Of a stretch of 20,734 nt of DNA, positions 15,114 to 20,734 are shown one piece after another. The DNA lies in IMG/VR virus record IMGVR_UViG_3300025108_000477, positions 1-20,734 of that record. One strand, written 5' to 3'. This DNA comes from a virus. The notes under the pieces were generated by a model. The model worked only from the letters and a program-made list of their open reading frames with translations. It ran no database searches and was not told where the DNA came from. The stretch's first letter is position 1. Each line of letters opens with the position of its first letter. Both the position numbers and the translations under genes were made by a program.

Positions 15114-15936
15114 GTTTTGTAAAAATTGCTGTTATTTCTTTTTTTAAATCTTTTTTATATAAGTCTTTTCCGTATGTTTTATAAATTTCTTCTAAAGCAG
15201 ACGTAGAAGGATGAAAATAGTTTTTCGTTTGTACTTTTCTGTTTATTTTACCGTCAATTGATTCTTCTGCTGAGTTATATATTCTTATATAGTTTAAATA
15301 TTCAGCTTGTAATCTATGTAAGTTAAAAGGTGGAAATTTTTGTTCAACAAATATATCGTTAAACATTCTACTAAACTTAGTTATTCCTTTTAGTGATCCA
15401 ACAAAAACAGTATCTGCACCGCAAAAAAGGCCATCTTGACTATAAACCGTACCAGCTGATGAATAAATATTACTATCTCCAAAAGGAATATTATTGTTAT
15501 GTTCATTTGGGAGTATGTTATTAAACTTTTGAATTAAAAAATTAAAAAATGGTTTTTGAACAAATATATCTGGTCTAATCGTTACAGCAGCATCATATTT
15601 AGTTGTGCTTAATTCAGTAAGTTTTACAGCTTTACCAAGTAAGTATGAATAGTAGTGTTGATATTGTCTGATATGTGAAGTGGTTTCCTTCCATTCATAC
15701 TTAAAGTAGTTTACAAGGCTCTGGTTCATTTCATAGTACATATCATCTAGACTATGTATAGATACCTGTTTAAGAGGTAGGTATCTGTCTAATTCATCTG
15801 TTTGTCTATCTCCCCAAGTAGCTAAGAAAAAATCAAAGTGAATATTTGGATTTGAAAAATTCCATAGAGAAAAAATCTTACTGCATGTACTCCAGTCTCT
15901 TAATTCACCATGTAAACATACTGCTACTTTTAACAT
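15076..15936 (-). CDS. Glycosyltransferase-like protein (paralogue family)
   Basis: The protein has 286 residues. Landmarks: MLKVAVCLHGELRDW (1-15), HFDFFLATWGD (33-43), YDAAVTIRPDIFV (114-126), then DGLFCGADTVFVGSLKGITKFSRMF and LQAEYLNYIRIYN. It aligns block for block with the 6402-7211 protein and shares the first three blocks with the other three paralogues. The G-x-L-R motif, the D-F-x-x-x-W strand end and the R-P-D after a hydrophobic strand suggest a GT-A-like nucleotide-sugar transferase, although the family is not biochemically assigned as far as I know. It begins one base from the radical SAM stop (TAATG) and its end is overlapped by the aminotransferase start. Confidence 0.7.
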   Translation of the reverse strand: MLKVAVCLHGELRDWSTCSKIFSLWNFSNPNIHFDFFLATWGDRQTDELDRYLPLKQVSIHSLDDMYYEMNQSLVNYFKYEWKETTSHIRQYQHYYSYLLGKAVKLTELSTTKYDAAVTIRPDIFVQKPFFNFLIQKFNNILPNEHNNNIPFGDSNIYSSAGTVYSQDGLFCGADTVFVGSLKGITKFSRMFNDIFVEQKFPPFNLHRLQAEYLNYIRIYNSAEESIDGKINRKVQTKNYFHPSTSALEEIYKTYGKDLYKKDLKKEITAIFTKHAKNEKTLKRYL

Positions 15937-16859
15937 TATTTTCTTATTTTACTTAATAGTGGAGCTAATTCCTTATATGAACAGTTTAAACAATGACTTG
16001 TTGGTTCACCGGTAGAACATCCTTTCTGTACTGCTTGAAAATCATCGTTTTCTCTAATTTCTTCGATTGTATTTTCAAATAAGTTACCAAATGGATCTGC
16101 TCCTGTATTTAAACAGCACATTTTAACATGTCCTTCAACAGTAGTATAGATACCCTCTTTTACCCAGAAACAATCAGGAAAGTCCCATTCACTTTTACCT
16201 TTTATTTCGTTTTTCCAGTTTTTATTTAAATAATCTATTTGGTCTAGTGTATATCCACCTGGCATACTCTTATCTTCACTCCAATCTTGAGCAATATTAA
16301 GTCTTAACTCTTCTAAATCGTATACATCTACTATCTCATCTTTTATTATTTGAATATCATTAATATTATTTGTGTTAACTACATAATTACATGTTACTCT
16401 GCAACCATGTCTTTCCATAGGTTTAAAGTCTTCTAAGAACTTTATCAATTTATCCCATTTAGCAGGAGATCTATCTCTTTCATAAGAATCTTTATAGCCA
16501 TCTATACTAAAATAAAGTAAATCTATATATTTCATAGATTCGTTAAATTTTTTTCCCATCTTAGTATCAGGTCTAATAGGGTATTGACAGTTTGTTGCAA
16601 CTATTAGGAAGGCTTCTGGAAAATATTCTTTAAATGTCTTGCATATTTCGTCGAATTGAGGATGGAGCATTGGCTCTCCCATTCCCATTAGTTTGGCTTC
16701 TTTTATAGGATGATGTTTAAGTTTGTCTAACATCGATTTAAACTTAGTTAGAGGCATATGCTGTAAGGCACCGATTACCTCATCTCTGTTACAAAAAGAG
16801 CATTGTAAGTTACAGTAGTTAGTAGTCTCTAAGTAAGCATATGTTATAGGCTGATTCAT
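15936..16859 (-). CDS. Radical SAM enzyme with SPASM/twitch-type C-terminus
   Basis: The protein has 307 residues. The radical SAM cluster motif CNLQCSFC has Cys16, Cys20 and Cys23 (CxxxCxxC). The Gly-rich SAM contact GMGEP lies at 59-63. The C-terminus carries further cysteines: Cys230, Cys248, Cys249, Cys281, Cys290 and Cys293, arranged as in SPASM or twitch domains that hold extra iron-sulfur clusters. Such enzymes perform radical chemistry on peptides, but also on sugars and aminoglycoside precursors (oxidation, dehydration, epimerisation). Here the setting among sugar genes favours a sugar or glycan substrate, though peptide modification of a virion protein remains possible. Translation is coupled to neighbours by 4-base and 1-base overlaps. 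The enzyme needs host electron carriers and iron-sulfur assembly. Confidence 0.85.
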   Translation of the reverse strand: MNQPITYAYLETTNYCNLQCSFCNRDEVIGALQHMPLTKFKSMLDKLKHHPIKEAKLMGMGEPMLHPQFDEICKTFKEYFPEAFLIVATNCQYPIRPDTKMGKKFNESMKYIDLLYFSIDGYKDSYERDRSPAKWDKLIKFLEDFKPMERHGCRVTCNYVVNTNNINDIQIIKDEIVDVYDLEELRLNIAQDWSEDKSMPGGYTLDQIDYLNKNWKNEIKGKSEWDFPDCFWVKEGIYTTVEGHVKMCCLNTGADPFGNLFENTIEEIRENDDFQAVQKGCSTGEPTSHCLNCSYKELAPLLSKIRK

Positions 16860-17620
16860 AAGTGTTTTTTTACAATATTTTTTACTTCATCTAAAGTTTT
16901 CACTTTTTTTAATTCTTCATCATATTGAGGTTCTGTGGTTAATTTTATGTCTTTTAGGTAATGGTGTCTTATCAGATCGAAATTTGCAAATGGTGCTATA
17001 ATGTTAAAGGGTGAAACTAGTAAATTAAACATCTTAACGTAGCATATAGGATCAGTATGGTAAGCAGAATGAAAAGGAGATTCGGTATTATTATGTAAAT
17101 GGTTAAACCCTAAGCAAAATAGATCTGCTGACTCTTCTGTAGCATAGAATACTTTATCATCTACATCAAATGGTTTAACACTTGAATTAGATATTTCTTT
17201 TTGAAACCAAGTTCTATATATCATTTGCTTATTCTTCAAAGTACTTAAAAAAGACCCTAATGTTTTTTCTTCTCCTATTTTTATTCTTAAATCAGGTCTC
17301 ATCATTATAACAAAGTCATAAGTTTTATCTGTTCTATTCTGATATTTCTTTCTTAGGTTTCTAGATTTTATTAAACAATACCCCCATCTCCATAATCCTT
17401 GGTATATAACTTTAGGAATGGGTAATAATTCTAAGTCTGTAAAAAAATTAAACTTGTCATCGTTGTAATTTGCTCTACTATACTCATCGTCCCAAAAACT
17501 ACCGAATACATCAACAGACTCTGCTTGTGTTCTAAGGAAATTAATAAAATTTTTGTACTGATCTACATTTTCCCACATTCTTAACTGACCAAAAATTTGA
17601 ATTGCTATATTATATTTCAT
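16856..17620 (-). CDS. Glycosyltransferase-like protein (paralogue family)
   Basis: The protein has 254 residues. Family blocks: MKYNIAIQIFGQLRMWENV (1-19), VDVFGSFWDD (36-45), TYDFVIMMRPDLRI (100-113). After this it diverges from the 6402/15076 pair but keeps a comparable length and a second half with Tyr/Phe-rich segments (DKVFYATEESADLFCLGFNHL). The G-Q-L-R-x-W motif is shared with the 18928 and 15076 paralogues. Inferred to transfer a sugar in the cytoplasm with a GT-A-like fold; donor and acceptor unknown. It lies between a short unknown protein and the radical SAM enzyme with overlaps of 11 and 4 bases. Confidence 0.65.
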   Translation of the reverse strand: MKYNIAIQIFGQLRMWENVDQYKNFINFLRTQAESVDVFGSFWDDEYSRANYNDDKFNFFTDLELLPIPKVIYQGLWRWGYCLIKSRNLRKKYQNRTDKTYDFVIMMRPDLRIKIGEEKTLGSFLSTLKNKQMIYRTWFQKEISNSSVKPFDVDDKVFYATEESADLFCLGFNHLHNNTESPFHSAYHTDPICYVKMFNLLVSPFNIIAPFANFDLIRHHYLKDIKLTTEPQYDEELKKVKTLDEVKNIVKKHL

Positions 17621-18182
17621 AACATTTTAAATTTAGGTTATTAAACATTTTAAATTGATAATACTCTAATTCAGTCATACATCTTTTCTGAACTGCCTCT
17701 TGAGTATCTTCCACTAAACTATATGTAGTATAAATTTTAGCAAACTTTTCGTAGTTTTTAAATAATAAAGTAGCAATTTTATCATAAGTAAGAGAATCAC
17801 TAGACCACTTATCTAGGGAACATAGTTTAATTGGATGCTTCTTATTTTGTTTTAAAATATTATTAGGAAACTGAAGGAAAGTTTTAGTATGTGGACTAAA
17901 GACACAGTCAGGGTATATCTTTACTCTAGGTATTTTAAAATTATCTTGCTCTACATTTAAATTTACTAACTTTACTTTTTCAAATACATTCTCTCTTTCT
18001 ATTTCAAGTTCAGATTTTAAAATAGTTGAATAGTTAAGTGCTTTAAAAAACCAATCTACACTACTTTTTTTATCTACAGTACTTACTTCATCATTACCTA
18101 TAGTCATAAGTGTATCGTTTGCATCTAAAACTTTAACTTCTGTTTTAGCGTACGAGTTTAAATGTACTGTTAGTCTCATCAT
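17610..18182 (-). CDS. Unrecognised 190-residue protein of the glycan cassette
   Basis: I do not recognise this protein. The first third (MRLTVHLNSYAKTEVKVLDANDTLMTIGNDEV) looks like beta strands. The middle contains IPRVKIYPDCVFSPHTKTFLQFP, and the end is helical and charged (LTELEYYQFKMFNNLNL). Cysteines are scattered without a metal-binding pattern. There is no signal peptide or membrane segment. Two adjacent ATG codons can serve as start; the upstream one overlaps the SGNH gene by 4 bases (ATGA). It is inserted between an SGNH protein and a glycosyltransferase-like protein, so a role in the same glycan step is possible but not shown. Confidence 0.65.
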   Translation of the reverse strand: MMRLTVHLNSYAKTEVKVLDANDTLMTIGNDEVSTVDKKSSVDWFFKALNYSTILKSELEIERENVFEKVKLVNLNVEQDNFKIPRVKIYPDCVFSPHTKTFLQFPNNILKQNKKHPIKLCSLDKWSSDSLTYDKIATLLFKNYEKFAKIYTTYSLVEDTQEAVQKRCMTELEYYQFKMFNNLNLKCYEI

Positions 18183-18931
18183 TGTTTTAAAACTTTAAGA
18201 ATATTTTCCGATAAAATACGTTCATCAGCAATAGCTGGATGATGTGAAAAATGATAATAATTATCATAGCTACTAATAAACTCTCTCCAAGAATTACCTG
18301 AAGGCATGTTAAATAAATCAAAATCAAGCTTTAACTTATCTGCTTGCTCCATCATAGCAGAAAAAACTAATAATTTTCCACCTTTACTTGTAATATAAGC
18401 ATATAACATATTTAATTGTTGTGATAATTTTCTTAATTCGTTTTCTATATCTGTAAAATACATTATGTCTAACTTTGCATATTCTTTTAACTTACTTAAA
18501 AGGTTATCTCTTTTAACTATATCGTGAAATAAAAAAGAAGATGGAAGTAATTTAAATAAATTTTCGTCTAAAACATCTATATTTGATACTTTATCAAAGA
18601 AAATAGTATTTCTCCATTTAATATACGATTTAGATTGACTAGAATATTTTTCTTTCCTAAGCAATTCAGTTAATCCAATAATGAAGATTTTATCTTTACC
18701 TCCATTTTCATTTACATACTCGTATACTCTTCTTATAGCTCTTTCATTAGAACTTCCTGAACTAGCAATGTTAACTTCTTTATACTGTAGCCCATCAGAA
18801 ACTAATTTGCTAAGTCTATTTGCATTTGCAGTATCAAAATCTACGGTATTGAGCTTTATTTTATAATTATGTGTCTCCACCATGCTCTGTCCTTCAACAA
18901 AACTACATCCTGCTGCTACTAACTCTTTCAT
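18179..18931 (-). CDS. SGNH (GDSL-like) family protein
   Basis: The protein has 250 residues. Blocks: VAAGCSFVEGQ (5-15, Ser10), VNIASSGSSNERAIRRVYEYV (53-73, Gly59, Asn62), IIGLTELLRKEKY (84-96), and FSHHPAIADERILSENI near 228-244 with His231. It is the nearest relative of the 11054-11908 protein, including the shared xLxRKExY segment after block III, so the two probably arose by duplication and then diverged. The usual catalytic Asp three residues before the His is not obvious. Likely an esterase or acyltransferase of the glycan pathway; this is inferred. ATGA overlaps join it to the glycosyltransferase-like gene upstream and the 190-residue gene downstream. Confidence 0.7.
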   Translation of the reverse strand: MKELVAAGCSFVEGQSMVETHNYKIKLNTVDFDTANANRLSKLVSDGLQYKEVNIASSGSSNERAIRRVYEYVNENGGKDKIFIIGLTELLRKEKYSSQSKSYIKWRNTIFFDKVSNIDVLDENLFKLLPSSFLFHDIVKRDNLLSKLKEYAKLDIMYFTDIENELRKLSQQLNMLYAYITSKGGKLLVFSAMMEQADKLKLDFDLFNMPSGNSWREFISSYDNYYHFSHHPAIADERILSENILKVLKQ

Positions 18932-19698
18932 TGTATAACTGGGTTTTTAAATGTTTCAGTATTAATTTTATATTTTTTTGAATTTATATGTATTTTTTTT
19001 ATTAGCTCTGGAGAGTTATAATATTGTTCAAGTACTTTTAAATCTCTTACTGGTCTTACTATAAGACATGGAATTTGTTGCTTAACTACATTGAAGTTTT
19101 TATGTAGAAAGTAGTGAGGGTGCACCCAATGCCCACCTTCTCTATAATTCCAATTTTGACTTTTATATTCTTCATCAATAAAAAAGAAGTCAAACAGTTT
19201 TGAGTGTAAATTAGCTCCAGTTGAGTTCATTAAAAATATAAAATCTTCATGTACTCTATATGTATTTTCCTCTATCGCTATCCCATCATGTAAACTTACC
19301 GTAGGTACAGAATGTTCTATGGAGGTGAAATCTATAATATTACTAACCATTTTTATATTATCGAATACGACATCTGGTCTAATGGTTAATACAGCATCGT
19401 ACATTATTCCAGTCTCTAACTCATGTTTCGATTTCAAGTTAAGTACTTTTTTTAAGTGGTACGCCATTTTAGGAGTATTTCCCCATAACGGGTTTAGATC
19501 TGATACGTTAGGTGTACTAAAACTCTCTTCTTTAAAGATAAGATTTATTTTATTAATATCAAAATCTTTCCAAGAAGAAATAAAAAAATCTATATGTAAA
19601 TTAGGGTTACTGTCTCTAAAGTTTTTATAAAATAAATTAAAACCTTCGACATACCTAACTTGTCCATAAAAACATATAGCTAAATTTTTTGGTTCCAT
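18928..19698 (-). CDS. Glycosyltransferase-like protein (paralogue family)
   Basis: The protein has 256 residues. Blocks: NLAICFYGQVRYVEGFNLFY (5-24), HIDFFISSW (35-43), YDAVLTIRPDVVFD (100-113), then VHEDFIFLMNSTGANLHSKLFDFFF, a counterpart of the D-x-F-F-x-G...F-S-x-M-F block of the 6402 and 15076 proteins. This is among the clearest examples of the family's three N-terminal motifs. It ends in a basic segment with no recognisable extra domain. Inferred cytoplasmic glycosyltransferase. It overlaps the 19680-20633 gene by 19 bases and the following SGNH gene by 4. Confidence 0.7.
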   Translation of the reverse strand: MEPKNLAICFYGQVRYVEGFNLFYKNFRDSNPNLHIDFFISSWKDFDINKINLIFKEESFSTPNVSDLNPLWGNTPKMAYHLKKVLNLKSKHELETGIMYDAVLTIRPDVVFDNIKMVSNIIDFTSIEHSVPTVSLHDGIAIEENTYRVHEDFIFLMNSTGANLHSKLFDFFFIDEEYKSQNWNYREGGHWVHPHYFLHKNFNVVKQQIPCLIVRPVRDLKVLEQYYNSPELIKKIHINSKKYKINTETFKNPVIQ

Positions 19699-20633
19699 AG
19701 ACTTTGATTTTTACTGATTGCAGTATTTTTTTCCTGTGTAAAAGTAAAGGTTAGTTGGCTTTTAATTCTATCTACATACATAAGAAGGAATTGCCATTTG
19801 TTATCGTAAAAAAACATAGGGTCTCTAGATTGACTATACCAAGCGTAAGGAGTTTTGTAAGGAACTTGAGTAATAAAAGGAATATCATACTTATTATACC
19901 CCATCATAATCATCCTATGGGTAGCGTTTGATGCTATAGTTACAGGGTCCCACCATTGACAAGGGAATATTAAACCTTCGTTTTTAACCTGTATGAAGCT
20001 ATTAATAGGAAAGTCGTGATTCCAGTCTGGGTATTTTTCGTCATAATAGTCTACTAATTCTTTTATTTTTGGTCGATCTTCCCAACCTATAGTTTCATCT
20101 ACTTCCTGTATAAATTTTTTAGTAGTTAGTAATGGAGCACTATTGATAGATTTATTCATGTACTTATACACATACTCATACGGTAGTTCAAAATATATCC
20201 ATTCTCCCGTAGTTAATTTTCTTTGTTTTGCATTTATATACGTACCGTAAGCGTCAATTTCAGAAAAACCTCCTACTATAAATCCATCTCTATTATTTAC
20301 ATTAGAAGTTAATCCTTTAAATATATGTCTGTTTTCTTCCTCATAATATCTTGATTGTGAATATATGGGTTTATATTGACGCAATACTATTTGGGTATCT
20401 GTAGGGTAAGAAGTTAATGGGGAGTTATATTTTTTGGAAAGATAAACTAATTCTGGGTCGTCAATCTTATCAGTGTTGATTTGTAGAAAAGCTCTTCCTG
20501 ATTTATGCTGTGACAAAAAGTCTCTCTCATTAATATCCAGCATTGCCTGTTTTGTTCTAGACAATAGGTTATCATATGTTAGAGTATCAAAAGATTTTAA
20601 ATCTTTGAATGTTTTGCTTTTCCACTTTACCAT
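19680..20633 (-). CDS. Unrecognised 317-residue protein with a possible ParB/sulfiredoxin-like core
   Basis: I do not recognise this protein as a whole. The stretch VKNEGLIFPCQWW (216-228) followed by NATHRMIMMGYNKYDIPFI (236-254) resembles the ParB/sulfiredoxin-type pattern, in which a Gly-x-His-Arg turn is followed by a helix, Gly and an I-P strand. That fold includes nucleotide-hydrolysing and kinase-like enzymes such as SerK. This is a weak resemblance from memory, not a domain assignment. The first 150 residues (GGFSEIDAYGTYINAKQRK, EWIYFELPYEYVY) are Tyr-rich and may form a separate domain. No signal peptide or membrane helix. The start ATG shares one base with the stop of the upstream glycosyltransferase (TAATG), and the 3' end overlaps the next gene by 19 bases. 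Confidence 0.65.
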   Translation of the reverse strand: MVKWKSKTFKDLKSFDTLTYDNLLSRTKQAMLDINERDFLSQHKSGRAFLQINTDKIDDPELVYLSKKYNSPLTSYPTDTQIVLRQYKPIYSQSRYYEEENRHIFKGLTSNVNNRDGFIVGGFSEIDAYGTYINAKQRKLTTGEWIYFELPYEYVYKYMNKSINSAPLLTTKKFIQEVDETIGWEDRPKIKELVDYYDEKYPDWNHDFPINSFIQVKNEGLIFPCQWWDPVTIASNATHRMIMMGYNKYDIPFITQVPYKTPYAWYSQSRDPMFFYDNKWQFLLMYVDRIKSQLTFTFTQEKNTAISKNQSLWNQKI

Positions 20634-20734
20634 TATAGTTCTTTATATTGTTTCTCCCAATTGCTTCTGTAATCACCGTCCCATGTATCGTGCCAAGGTC
20701 CTCCATTAGTGTAGTGAATAACTTTAGGATTATC
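20633..20734 (-). CDS. C-terminal end of a probable glycosyltransferase (5' part outside the window)
   Basis: Only the last 33 residues are in the window, ending at TAA 20633-20635. They read KVIHYTNGGPWHDTW then DGDYRSNWEKQYKEL. The His-Tyr-Thr-Asn-Gly-Gly-Pro-Trp segment is like the C-terminal end of glycogenin/GT8-type and related phage glycosyltransferases, where a conserved His-containing H-(F/Y)-x-G-x-x-P-W stretch follows the catalytic core. The gene overlaps the next start by one base, so the cassette continues upstream beyond the window. Identity is based on a short piece and is moderate. Confidence 0.6.
   Translation of the reverse strand, partial: DNPKVIHYTNGGPWHDTWDGDYRSNWEKQYKEL

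Noticed and set aside
1-20734. tRNA genes, CRISPR arrays, insertion sequences or attachment sites
   Set aside because: No cloverleaf-like segment, regular repeat-spacer pattern, transposase frame or flanking direct repeat was seen on reading; coding sequence covers nearly the whole window.

Overview
The window is part of a contractile-tailed, T4-like bacteriophage genome. It is very AT-rich, and every gene I can support lies on the minus strand, so transcription runs from high to low coordinates. The diagnostic genes are a T4 gp18-type tail sheath, a gp19-type tail tube, a gp26-type baseplate/tail-assembly protein and a long coiled-coil tape-measure protein. Almost no start codon has an AGGAG-type ribosome binding site at normal spacing; most are preceded only by A/T-rich sequence. 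That hints at a Bacteroidota-type host, but this is inference and the host is not proven.

Layout, in the order of transcription. (1) 20734 to 4969 is one unbroken chain of overlapping genes: about 16 genes for making, modifying and transferring sugars plus a small coiled-coil protein. They include a NeuB-like nonulosonate synthase, a fused HAD phosphatase/nucleotidyltransferase, a 2-hydroxyacid dehydrogenase, a class I/II PLP aminotransferase, a radical SAM/SPASM enzyme, a GDPD-like phosphodiesterase, four divergent SGNH (GDSL-like) proteins, five paralogous glycosyltransferase-like proteins, the C-terminus of another glycosyltransferase, and three proteins I do not recognise. (2) A hairpin terminator at 4914-4935, then sheath and tube, then a second terminator at 2565-2589. 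(3) The gp26-like gene, a small reading frame with no usual start codon that is probably reached by ribosomal frameshifting, and the tape measure, which runs off the window.

The cassette sits directly next to the tail genes. It looks like a phage-encoded system that builds an unusual acidic or amino sugar, or a phosphorylated alcohol substituent, and assembles it into a glycan. The target could be the virion (for example tail or capsid) or the host surface. No CMP-sialate synthetase (NeuA) or UDP-GlcNAc 2-epimerase (NeuC) is present here, so the pathway is incomplete in the window or unusual.

The strongest new observations are: the candidate +1 programmed frameshift at a seven-T run (1772-1778) joining the gp26-like protein to the 1523-1780 frame; the expansion of two protein families (five glycosyltransferase-like, four SGNH) within one operon; and a TATTTATA-type motif on the coding strand ahead of the tail transcription units. 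No tRNA, rRNA, CRISPR array, insertion sequence or plus-strand gene was found. No stretch over 300 bases lacks a gene.
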